DNA from: Leptolinea sp. HRD-7
Lineage (GTDB): Bacteria; Chloroflexota; Anaerolineae; Anaerolineales; Anaerolineaceae
Length of the DNA: 64,000 nt
NCBI GenBank assembly: GCA_024363285.1
Contig: AP024710.1
Location: forward strand, 2,760,001 to 2,824,000
Direction of reading: 5' to 3'
Below the pieces are notes generated by a model. The model was not told the DNA's origin and did not search any database. It worked only from the letters and a program-made list of their open reading frames with translations. A program made the position numbers and the translations under genes. Of this stretch, positions 10,133-17,601 are shown piece by piece. Every line of letters starts with the position of its first letter. The stretch's first letter is position 1.

Positions 10133-11011
10133 CTATCCGTGAGCAAGTTTAGAAGCATACAGAGTACTTTTTAGTAACATGGCAATAGTCATGGGGCCAA
10201 CCCCTCCGGGGACAGGGGTTATCGCACCTGCCACTTCAACTGCTTCATCAAATTTCACATCTCCAACAAGACGATAGCCTCGTTTCTTAGTGGCATCATC
10301 CACATGATTGATACCAACATCAATTACAACCGCACCCGGTTTTATCCAATCACCGCGAACCATTTCCGGGCGGCCAACAGCTGTCACAAGAATGTCTGCC
10401 TGGCGGATAATACCGGGCAGATCGGCGGAGCGGGAGTGGCAGATCGTTACAGTGGCGTTTGCCCTGACTAGCAGCAGCGCTACTGGCATGCCGACAATAT
10501 TAGAGCGGCCCAGAACAACTGCATTTTTTCCTTCGATCCTGTCACAATATTTTTCCAACATTACCATACAGCCGGCCGGTGTACAGGGAACGAACAATGG
10601 CTCTCTGCCTTTTTGAGCCAGTCTGCCCACATTGATCGGGTGGAATCCATCGACATCTTTGGAAAGATCAATAAGGCTTAAGATACGTTCTTCATCCAGT
10701 CCTTTGGGAAGAGGTAATTGAACAAGGATGCCATTCACCTCTGGATCATCATTCAATTTCCTGACAAGATCCTCCACTTCTTTTTGAGAGGCATTAGCCG
10801 GCAATTCGTTCCCGAATGACCGGATGCCGACTTCATTGCAAGCTTTATGTTTTGATCTAACATAATCATGGGAGGCCGGGTCGTCGCCTACCAGCACGGT
10901 AGCCAGTCCAGGTTGCGGTTTTCCTGCCTGTAACCGTTCGGAAACTTCGCGCGCAACATCAGCGCGGATTTGTCGGGCTAATTCGGTTCCATCAATAATC
11001 GAAGCTGGCAT
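10133..11011 (-). CDS. folD: Methylene-THF dehydrogenase / methenyl-THF cyclohydrolase
   Basis: Bifunctional cytosolic enzyme interconverting methylene-, methenyl- and 10-formyl-tetrahydrofolate with NADP. The family hallmarks are GDDPASHDYVRSKHKAC (catalytic Lys), QLPLPKG, the nucleotide site GRSNIVGMP and the C-terminal PVPGGVGPMT. With the start at ATG 11011 the protein has 292 residues. GGAGG lies five bases upstream; the adjacent ATG at 11014 would be only two bases from it, and a start at 11044 adds an atypical extension. It is first in an operon with the purine-type deaminase, which would link C1 units released in purine breakdown to folate (inference). Confidence 0.95.
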   Translation of the reverse strand: MPASIIDGTELARQIRADVAREVSERLQAGKPQPGLATVLVGDDPASHDYVRSKHKACNEVGIRSFGNELPANASQKEVEDLVRKLNDDPEVNGILVQLPLPKGLDEERILSLIDLSKDVDGFHPINVGRLAQKGREPLFVPCTPAGCMVMLEKYCDRIEGKNAVVLGRSNIVGMPVALLLVRANATVTICHSRSADLPGIIRQADILVTAVGRPEMVRGDWIKPGAVVIDVGINHVDDATKKRGYRLVGDVKFDEAVEVAGAITPVPGGVGPMTIAMLLKSTLYASKLAHG

Positions 11012-11049
11012 CATTCCCTCCACAAATATATTTTGTAAGTACAATTAGA

Positions 11050-11077
11050 ATTATACAGTCGGGGGTATTCATAACAA
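11050..11077 (-). promoter_or_regulatory. Promoter of the folD-deaminase operon
   Basis: On the minus strand TTGTTA (11077-11072), 16-base spacer, TATAAT (11055-11050). The transcript would start near 11043, giving a ~30-base leader that carries GGAGG. Confidence 0.6.
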
Positions 11078-11160
11078 ACTGATCTTTTCCCTGAAAATCA
11101 TTTGTTATTGAAGGATAGAAATCATATCATCCGGTATAATTTAGCTTTCGGAGGGTAAAC

Positions 11161-12483
11161 ATGAGCAAAATTTGCGTCATTGGAACCGGTTATGTCGGGC
11201 TGGTCACAGGCACCTGCTTTGCCGATCTGGGGAATAGTGTTACCTGTTTAGATGTTGATGAAACCCGGATTTCCAAGCTTCATAAAGGGATCATGCCAAT
11301 ATATGAACCCGGTTTGCAGGAAATTGTTGAACAAAATGTAAAGGCAGGTCGTCTTGTCTTCACAACAGATTATGAAAAGGCTGTAAAAGATGCCGAAATA
11401 GCCTTTATCGCTGTCGGTACTCCGTCTGGTGTAGATGGGGAAGCGGATCTTCAATATGTTCGGCAGGCAGCAGAGTCTATTGCCGATCTGGTGGGTGACA
11501 AGATCATTGTGGTAAATAAATCCACAGTCCCTGTAGGAACCGGCGACTGGGTGGCTGATGTTATTCAAAAACGTAGAAATGGAAAGCCATTAGATTTGAA
11601 TGTTGTTTCCAATCCGGAATTCTTACGGGAAGGTTCTGCTATCAATGACTTCATGCAATCTGACAGGGTTGTATTGGGTTCAGAGAATCGGGCCGCGGCT
11701 GAGAAAGTAGCAGAGTTATACGCCCCGCTTCGTTGCCCGATATTGATAACTGACTTGAGAACTGCCGAAATGATTAAATACGCGTCCAACGCGTTCCTGG
11801 CTACCCGTATATCCTTCATCAATGAAATCGCAAATGTGTGCGAAGAGCTTGGCGCTGATGTCAAGGTTGTTGCCCAGGGCATGGGATTGGACAAACGTAT
11901 CGGAAGCGCTTTCCTGGATGCCGGTCTGGGATGGGGTGGCTCGTGCTTCCCGAAGGATGTTAAAGCACTGGCGCATATGGCCGTACTTCATGGAACACAC
12001 CCGCAGCTTTTACAGGCTGTTATGGAAATCAACCGAAATCAGCGTCGGCGTATCGTCTATAAGCTGCGTAAAGCGCTTGGAGGATTGAATGAAACAACAA
12101 TAGGCGTTTTGGGAATTTCATTCAAACCAAATACAGATGATATTCGTGAAGCTCCCGCGCTTGAAGTGATACATCTACTTGAAAATGAAGGGGCGCATAT
12201 CAAGGCTTACGACCCTCAGGCTATGGAAAATGCAGCCAGCGTTTTACCAAAAGTAAAATTGTGCGAGAATCCATACCAGGTGGCTGAAGGAGCGGATGCA
12301 CTGATTCTGGTAACGGACTGGAATGAGTTTAAACAGGTAGATTTTTCTCGGATAAAGTCCTTGATGAAGAACCCTGTTATTATGGACGGGCGCAATCTTT
12401 GGGACGAGAAAACACTTAAAAATTTGGGCTTCCAATACTTTGGTGTGGGAAGAGGAAGCAAGCCTACAGCATTACAGGATTAA
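11161..12483 (+). CDS. ugd: UDP-glucose 6-dehydrogenase
   Basis: NAD-dependent four-electron oxidation of UDP-glucose to UDP-glucuronate, a precursor for polysaccharides. 440 residues as in the family. It has the N-terminal Rossmann motif [10 protein letters not shown] at 8-17, NKSTVPVGT near 120, [11 protein letters not shown] near 152, the catalytic Cys in GGSCFPKD near 260, and the C-terminal UDP-binding domain starting at [21 protein letters not shown] precedes the ATG, and TATAAT at 11135-11140 without a clear -35 is a plausible promoter. It is divergent from folD and followed by a strong terminator, so probably monocistronic. Confidence 0.96.
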   Translation: MSKICVIGTGYVGLVTGTCFADLGNSVTCLDVDETRISKLHKGIMPIYEPGLQEIVEQNVKAGRLVFTTDYEKAVKDAEIAFIAVGTPSGVDGEADLQYVRQAAESIADLVGDKIIVVNKSTVPVGTGDWVADVIQKRRNGKPLDLNVVSNPEFLREGSAINDFMQSDRVVLGSENRAAAEKVAELYAPLRCPILITDLRTAEMIKYASNAFLATRISFINEIANVCEELGADVKVVAQGMGLDKRIGSAFLDAGLGWGGSCFPKDVKALAHMAVLHGTHPQLLQAVMEINRNQRRRIVYKLRKALGGLNETTIGVLGISFKPNTDDIREAPALEVIHLLENEGAHIKAYDPQAMENAASVLPKVKLCENPYQVAEGADALILVTDWNEFKQVDFSRIKSLMKNPVIMDGRNLWDEKTLKNLGFQYFGVGRGSKPTALQD

Positions 12484-12490
12484 AACGAAA

Positions 12491-12522
12491 GGCATGTCAG
12501 AACAAACTGACATGCCTTTTTT
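12491..12522 (+). terminator. Rho-independent terminator of ugd
   Basis: GGCATGTCAG (12491-12500), six-base loop, CTGACATGCC (12507-12516), then six T. Confidence 0.9.
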
Positions 12523-12532
12523 AATAAAAAAA

Positions 12533-12704
12533 CCCCCGCCATGCCGATGTGCTGCGTAGTTTTGCACCTGCTAAAGCAGGTAGGACCCCGACCCAGAAGA
12601 TCCGCCTTGGCCGAAGCCTATCGCGTCACTGCTGTAAGAGTAGGATCCGTTTGTAAACTGTTGGCGCAAAACCGCGGTCGCAGCATCACGAACACAGCAG
12701 GGTA
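12533..12704 (-). ncRNA. ssrS: 6S RNA
   Basis: No protein fits this roughly 170-base stretch, but the minus strand folds like 6S RNA, which binds and sequesters RNA polymerase. The ends form a 10-bp closing stem, CCCTGCTGTG (12702-12693) with CATGGCGGGG (12543-12534). An asymmetric loop holds TTCG on the 5' side and CGG on the 3' side, the same arrangement as in E. coli 6S. An inner stem TGCTGCG/CGCAGCA follows (12685-12679 with 12556-12550). The central part carries hairpins at 12581-12566 and a GGC-TTCG-GCC cap at 12618-12609. A U-run (minus complement of 12525-12532) ends the RNA. The exact 5' end is uncertain. Confidence 0.75.
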
Positions 12705-12786
12705 ATTTTCTTATACCACAATCTAGAATTGATGTATAGTAGCCTGGAATGGATTTCAAATTTGAAAACTGCAGAGATATTTTGAT

Positions 12787-13353
12787 ATGCGATCCTTTAT
12801 TGCTATACCTCTCAAACATGAAATATCGTTAAGATTGGCTGAAACGCAAAAACTATTGCGTGAGAAAATCAATTATGGAATATCATGGGCTGATCCATCG
12901 AATGCTCATATTACGCTTAAGTTTCTCGGGGAGATTGATGAGCTTTCAATACCATTATTAAATGAAAATCTTAAAAAGATCACCCGTGAAGTTCAAGAGT
13001 TTAATATAATTTGTGGCGGGCTAGGGTTCTTCCCAAATATCCGTCAACCACGTGTTGTATGGTTGGGTGTACAACAGGATACTCGATTGATTTTCTTGCA
13101 AAAAATGATCGACGACACTTTGTCTGATTTGGGGTTTCCCAAGGACGAGAAACGGTTTTCTCCGCATTTGACTTTGGGGCGGATTAAACAAAGCCTGACG
13201 TCTTCTGAATTAACGATGTTGGAAAACCAAAAGAAGGCAGAATCGCTAAAACCATTGAATAGTATGTCAGTCAATCAAATCGTGCTTTATAAAAGTCAAC
13301 TTTCTCAAAAAGGACCTGAATACACAAAAATTTCAATTTTCAAACTGGGTTAA
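12787..13353 (+). CDS. thpR: RNA 2',3'-cyclic phosphodiesterase (2'-5' RNA ligase family)
   Basis: Small 2H-phosphoesterase-fold enzyme of 188 residues that opens 2',3'-cyclic phosphates on RNA ends. The two catalytic HxT motifs are visible as HITLKFLG near residue 39 and HLTLGRI near 126, with the expected ~85-residue spacing. The N-terminus MRSFIAIPL is characteristic. No convincing ribosome site precedes the ATG. It is divergent from the 6S RNA gene and may share a control region of about 80 bases. It is followed on the same strand by rsfS. Confidence 0.93.
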   Translation: MRSFIAIPLKHEISLRLAETQKLLREKINYGISWADPSNAHITLKFLGEIDELSIPLLNENLKKITREVQEFNIICGGLGFFPNIRQPRVVWLGVQQDTRLIFLQKMIDDTLSDLGFPKDEKRFSPHLTLGRIKQSLTSSELTMLENQKKAESLKPLNSMSVNQIVLYKSQLSQKGPEYTKISIFKLG

Positions 13354-13411
13354 TAACAAAAGATAGACAAACTGGGATATACTTAATTATATTTTCTAAC
13401 TGAGGTGAAGT

Positions 13412-13756
13412 CTGAATACTGTAGAAACCGCAAAGAAACTGGTGAATGCTCTTGAAGAGAAAAAAGGGGAAAATATCGTTCTTCTGGATGTCACTGGTGT
13501 AGCATCATTTACTGATTTTTTTATTTTTTGCAGTGGTAGCAGCAATCGTATGCTTAATGCCCTGGCTGAGAGTATAGAACGGGTTGCAAGAACTGAGTTA
13601 AGCATACATTCTCGAATTGAGGGAAATGCGGATGATGGATGGGTGTTAATGGATATGGGTGATATTGTCATCCATTTATTTGACCCGGAATGCCGCAAAT
13701 ATTATGGTTTAGAAGAATTGTGGAATCGTGGCAAAGTTCTGATTAAATTCCAATAA
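13412..13756 (+). CDS. rsfS: Ribosomal silencing factor RsfS, apparent CTG start
   Basis: Iojap/YbeB family protein that binds ribosomal protein L14 and blocks subunit joining in starvation. The core VLLDVTGVASFTDFFIF and the C-terminal DIVIHLFDPECRKYYGLEELW are diagnostic. A GTG at 13442 would cut off the conserved first helix. Reading ten codons further upstream gives NTVETAKKLVNALEE, which matches the usual RsfS N-terminus. The only initiator-like codon in front of it is CTG at 13412, with GAGGTG at 13402-13407 placed correctly, and a TGA lies at 13406-13408. The CTG start is therefore inferred from homology plus the ribosome site. Length is 114 residues. Confidence 0.88.
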   Translation: MNTVETAKKLVNALEEKKGENIVLLDVTGVASFTDFFIFCSGSSNRMLNALAESIERVARTELSIHSRIEGNADDGWVLMDMGDIVIHLFDPECRKYYGLEELWNRGKVLIKFQ

Positions 13757-13787
13757 TCAGAGAAGTTTAAAAAAAAGAAATTGCAGG

Positions 13788-13815
13788 TTGAAATGTCAGA
13801 CATCTGACGTATAAT
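13788..13815 (+). promoter_or_regulatory. gntR promoter with an operator palindrome in the spacer
   Basis: TTGAAA (13788-13793), 16-base spacer, consensus TATAAT (13810-13815). Inside the spacer lies the inverted repeat GTCAGA-CA-TCTGAC (13795-13808). Repressor bound there would block RNA polymerase, so autorepression by the adjacent GntR protein is inferred. The predicted transcript start falls on or beside ATG 13823. Confidence 0.7.
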
Positions 13816-13822
13816 TGAGTTA

Positions 13823-14587
13823 ATGGCACATTCAATGTCACCAATTATTCCACAGATGATTAAAGCTCCCAGAGTGGAGTTAGAGAATTCTTTGCTTCAA
13901 CTCTTGAATTCCTTAACACCTGGGGACAGATTACCTCCTGAACCGGACCTGGCCCGTCAACTTGGTGTTTCACGGGCAATGCTTCGCGAAGTAGTAACCG
14001 GACTGGTTGAGCGAGGTATGTTAATTCGTCGGCAGGGTATAGGGACATTTGTTGCCAGCCAGACGCCATTTATCGACTATGGGCTGGAAGTTTTGGAAAG
14101 TCTGGACAGTCTGGCTAAACGAACTGGAATTGAGACCGAAGTTCGTGATTTAACGATTACTAACAAATTATTGGATGTAGAAACGGCCCGACGTTATTTT
14201 TCCAGAAACGAAGAGATGACGGTTCTGGAAATTTCCCGCGAAATCGGCATAAAGGGAAAAATAGTTGCTTTCCTCATTGACATTATTCCCAATAATGTTC
14301 TTTCAGAAGATGAAGTTCAAAGCAGCATTCACGGTTCCATTTATGATCTTCTGGTACAAAAAAAAGATATTCAATTAAGTTATTCTCGTACCGAGATCAT
14401 GGCCTTAAACGCCGACGATGACCTGGCAAAAAAGTTGGAAGTGCATAAGGGAACATCGCTTATAAAATTGACAGCCCAGCTTTACACAACAGGGGAACAA
14501 ATTGTCGATTACTCATACAGTTATTTTGTTCCCGGGAAATTTCAATTCCATGTGATGAGACGGTTAGGCAGACCTGTGGAAAGCTAA
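13823..14587 (+). CDS. GntR-family transcriptional regulator with UTRA domain
   Basis: A 254-residue regulator. Residues ~15-78 form the GntR winged helix (LTPGDRLPPEPDLARQLGVSRAMLREV, then GMLIRRQGIGTFV). Residues ~95-248 match a UTRA/HutC ligand-binding domain that senses a small molecule. It lies 39 bases upstream of the ATCase-like gene on the same strand, so it likely controls the carbamoyltransferase genes and responds to a nucleobase or ureide intermediate (inference). Start at ATG 13823, seven bases after the -10 and without a ribosome site; ATG 13835 is an alternative. A palindrome in its own promoter suggests autoregulation. Confidence 0.92.
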   Translation: MAHSMSPIIPQMIKAPRVELENSLLQLLNSLTPGDRLPPEPDLARQLGVSRAMLREVVTGLVERGMLIRRQGIGTFVASQTPFIDYGLEVLESLDSLAKRTGIETEVRDLTITNKLLDVETARRYFSRNEEMTVLEISREIGIKGKIVAFLIDIIPNNVLSEDEVQSSIHGSIYDLLVQKKDIQLSYSRTEIMALNADDDLAKKLEVHKGTSLIKLTAQLYTTGEQIVDYSYSYFVPGKFQFHVMRRLGRPVES

Positions 14588-14626
14588 AACCGTATTTCTT
14601 AATCAAGATACTTGATGGAGGTAAAA

Positions 14627-15577
14627 ATGCGTAGTTTTGCCGGTCGTGACATTCTTTCTTTGAAAGACTTTGAGCGAAATGAATTCTTCCATGTTCTGGA
14701 TGTGGCTAATGAATTGGAGCCTATTGCCCGATCACGGAAGAATGTTGACATGTTGAAAGAGAAAACACTGGTCACAGCGTTCTACCAGCCGAGCACCCGA
14801 ACCCGCCTGGCTCACGAAGCCGCCATGCACCGTCTGGGCGGACATGTTACTGGTTTCTCTGATGCAAAAATGACACGCGCCGGTGATTGGTATCAGGAAT
14901 CCATCAAAGATACAGTCAAAATGCTGGAATTCTATGGCGATGTTATTGTCATGCGCCATTTCCAGCAGGGCGCTCCTCATGAGGCTGCCAAGTGGGCTTC
15001 CGTACCGATCATAAACGGTGGAGATGGTTGGGGTGAGCATCCCACACAGATCCTGACCGACCTGTATACTGTGATGACCGAATTGGGTACTCTGGATGGC
15101 CTGACCTGGTTGTGCGTTGGCGATATGCGTATGCGTACAATGCATTCTATCGGGTATGCATTGACTCAGTTTGATTCCAAGGCTATTTTTGTCTCTCCGC
15201 CTGATATGTCAATGAAACCCGAGTTCAAAGAAGAACTCAGACAGTATAACCTTGATTTTACAGAAGCCGATCATGTTGGCGATGTGATCGATCAGGCGGA
15301 TGTAATTCTGGTTGAACCTGTTGTTCAACCAGACTATACAAAGAGCCGCCAGGAAGCCGGTGAACATGGCGAGACACCTGCTAATTACAAGATCACTCGC
15401 GATCTGCTGTTCAATAAAGCGAAAAGTAGTTCCATTTTGTTACATTCCCTGCCGCGTATGGATGAAATTCCCCCGGATGTGGATATCACAAAGCATTCCC
15501 GCTACTGGCAGGAAGCTTACAACGGTGTTGTTATGCGTATGGCTTTACTTGCCCTTGTCCTGGGTAAGATGGAATAG
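14627..15577 (+). CDS. Aspartate-carbamoyltransferase-like protein, likely other substrate
   Basis: Carbamoyltransferase fold, 316 residues from ATG 14627 (GGAGG five bases upstream). The carbamoyl-phosphate site is intact: PSTRTR at 55-60, RHFQQG at 110-115, HPTQ at 138-141, MRT at 169-171 and HSLPR at 273-277. This is ATCase-like rather than OTCase-like. Two ATCase hallmarks are changed: the KGET loop reads RAGDWYQES (84-92), and the aspartate-binding RxQ region reads EPVVQP (230-235), with no Arg. Together with carbamate kinase and hydantoinase-type neighbours this argues for a catabolic transferase on a different amine or ureide, not pyrimidine synthesis. A divergent PyrB cannot be excluded. 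Confidence 0.85.
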   Translation: MRSFAGRDILSLKDFERNEFFHVLDVANELEPIARSRKNVDMLKEKTLVTAFYQPSTRTRLAHEAAMHRLGGHVTGFSDAKMTRAGDWYQESIKDTVKMLEFYGDVIVMRHFQQGAPHEAAKWASVPIINGGDGWGEHPTQILTDLYTVMTELGTLDGLTWLCVGDMRMRTMHSIGYALTQFDSKAIFVSPPDMSMKPEFKEELRQYNLDFTEADHVGDVIDQADVILVEPVVQPDYTKSRQEAGEHGETPANYKITRDLLFNKAKSSSILLHSLPRMDEIPPDVDITKHSRYWQEAYNGVVMRMALLALVLGKME

Positions 15578-15593
15578 AACTGGATTCTAAGAT

Positions 15594-15630
15594 AGGATTG
15601 CCGCTGAAGAATTTAGCGGCAATCCTTTTT
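15594..15630 (+). terminator. Rho-independent terminator after the ATCase-like gene
   Basis: AGGATTGCCGCT (15594-15605) pairs perfectly with AGCGGCAATCCT (15615-15626) around a nine-base loop, followed by a T-run. Confidence 0.88.
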
Positions 15631-15640
15631 CCCTTTTTGA

Positions 15641-17596
15641 ATGAAGATATTAATTAAACAAAAATGGACAGAACCGCTATTACTTCTGGTAATAGCCGTT
15701 ATGGCTTATGGTCTTTTGATTCCATGGCTCGGTATTTTTGGTGATGATTGGCCGCATTTCTGGGTATTGAATACATACGGTCTTGAAGGGCTAAACCAAC
15801 TTGTCGCCTGGGATCGACCATTTTCTGCTTGGGTTTACTGGTTGATCGCTCCAATCGGACGAGATCAGATTTGGATTTATCACACATATCTTTTATTGTT
15901 GCGCTGGATAGGTTCAGTTCTATTTTTTTATCTGGTGAAAGAATTATTGCCAGAAAGCGAGCCTTTACCTTTTTGGGCAGCATCTTTCTTTTTGTTATAT
16001 CCGGGATTTAGACAGAGCCCCCAACCCCTTGAATTTATTCTGCATTTTACAGTTCTAAACTTGTTCTTAGTTTCCAATTTTTGCATGGTTAAAGCCGCAC
16101 AGGGGAAGAGTAGAACATGGCTATCGCAAATTATCGGGACTATCGCTGCTTTTTCCATGTTTTCTGTAGAATATTTCATCGGGCTTGAATTACTTCGCCC
16201 GGTGTTTTTATTGATTTTAGAGTATCGTAAGCGAACAGAGTGGAAAAACGCGCTAAAAAGAGTAATTCTTTTCTGGTCACCGTACATTCTGGTTCTATTG
16301 ATGTATGCTTACTGGCGTGTTTTTGTATTTAAATTTCCCACGTATAAGCCAACATTTTTAAACCAGGTAAGTTCCAATCCGATTAATGCGATTATGGGAT
16401 TGGGTCAGGTATTTTTAGAGGATTTCCGTGCGGCAATATTAGGAGCATGGAGGCAAATTTTCTCGCTCCCAATAGAAAATTCCCCAGATTTCGTATATTT
16501 TGTTCTAACAATTGTTGCTTTCATCATAATCTTTCTTTTTATGAAATCTGGAAAAACCGCGGCAGATAAATCATTCCCTCTGATTCCGCTAATAGCCGGT
16601 TTATGCGCTGTGGTTTTTGCGGGGATTCCATTCTGGATCACAGGGATCCCAGTGCAACTGGATTTCCCATGGGACCGGTCAACACTGCCGTTTATGGTAG
16701 GTGCCAGCTTAATCCTTTGCGGCTTTCTTCTACTGTTGAAACCTAAATTCAGGAATTTTATCGCTGCATTATTAATCAGTTTTTCGATTGGAATGCATTA
16801 TCAAAGTGCATCGAATTATCAGGTTGAATGGAATAAACTTTCACAATTTTTCTGGCAGCTTACCTGGAGAGCTCCTTCACTAAAATCCGGGACAATTGTT
16901 TTATCGGATGTAGTCCCTCTTTTTTATTATGGTGATAACAATTTAACACCAGTTCTAAACTGGACTTATGCTCCTGAGAATAAATCCACCTCGCTTCCGT
17001 ACAATTTCTTTGATATGGGTGAGCGGTTAGGAAAAAACCTGCCTGAGCTGAAACCGGATTTACCCGTGGAACATGGTTACCGCTTTGTTACATTTAAATC
17101 AAATAGTAATAATCTCCTTCCTGTTTTTTACAAAGAAGAAAGCTGTCTAAAAATTGTAAATAAAATTACATTACTGGATACTTCTATTCCCAAAAAATTA
17201 AGGACTGCAGCCAAATTTTCAAATCCGGATACAGTGATACAGAAAATACCGGTTTCAAATCCACCGAACGTTATTCCGGAACCGGTACATGATTGGTGTT
17301 ATTACTACCAGAAAGCGGAATTGAATGCGCAATTTTCCGATTGGGAGGCAATTCGAAATCAGTTTTCTGTCGTGAAAGATTTGGGATTTTCACCAGTCGA
17401 TAAAACTGAATGGGTCCCTTTTATTCACGCATTGGCTGTTACCGGAGAAACCGAAAAGGCGGAAGAGTTATCAGAACATGTTCTGGAACAGGAAGGTACA
17501 AAGCCATTAATCTGTGCAACATGGGCTGAAATCATATTGGAAAATTCACAGGCTACTATCAAGGATAATGTGACAAAGAAATTCGGGTGTGATTAA
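15641..17596 (+). CDS. GT-C-like polytopic membrane protein, first of a tandem pair
   Basis: A 651-residue protein with about ten to eleven membrane helices in the first ~400 residues and a soluble C-terminal part. The first extracytoplasmic loop holds GIFGDDWPHFW near 31-41, an acidic pair in the position used by GT-C glycosyltransferases for metal or donor binding. The C-terminal ~110 residues look helical and TPR-like and end with a Cys. It shares this tail design with the next gene, so the two are probably paralogues. No transport motifs. Glycosyltransferase function is inferred from layout only; the acceptor is unknown. Confidence 0.65.
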   Translation: MKILIKQKWTEPLLLLVIAVMAYGLLIPWLGIFGDDWPHFWVLNTYGLEGLNQLVAWDRPFSAWVYWLIAPIGRDQIWIYHTYLLLLRWIGSVLFFYLVKELLPESEPLPFWAASFFLLYPGFRQSPQPLEFILHFTVLNLFLVSNFCMVKAAQGKSRTWLSQIIGTIAAFSMFSVEYFIGLELLRPVFLLILEYRKRTEWKNALKRVILFWSPYILVLLMYAYWRVFVFKFPTYKPTFLNQVSSNPINAIMGLGQVFLEDFRAAILGAWRQIFSLPIENSPDFVYFVLTIVAFIIIFLFMKSGKTAADKSFPLIPLIAGLCAVVFAGIPFWITGIPVQLDFPWDRSTLPFMVGASLILCGFLLLLKPKFRNFIAALLISFSIGMHYQSASNYQVEWNKLSQFFWQLTWRAPSLKSGTIVLSDVVPLFYYGDNNLTPVLNWTYAPENKSTSLPYNFFDMGERLGKNLPELKPDLPVEHGYRFVTFKSNSNNLLPVFYKEESCLKIVNKITLLDTSIPKKLRTAAKFSNPDTVIQKIPVSNPPNVIPEPVHDWCYYYQKAELNAQFSDWEAIRNQFSVVKDLGFSPVDKTEWVPFIHALAVTGETEKAEELSEHVLEQEGTKPLICATWAEIILENSQATIKDNVTKKFGCD

Positions 17597-17601
17597 TTTT
17601 T

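Noticed and set aside
12571..12819. 82-codon minus-strand frame between ugd and thpR.
   Set aside because: It lies over the 6S RNA structure and the start of thpR, has no ribosome site and no protein-like composition.
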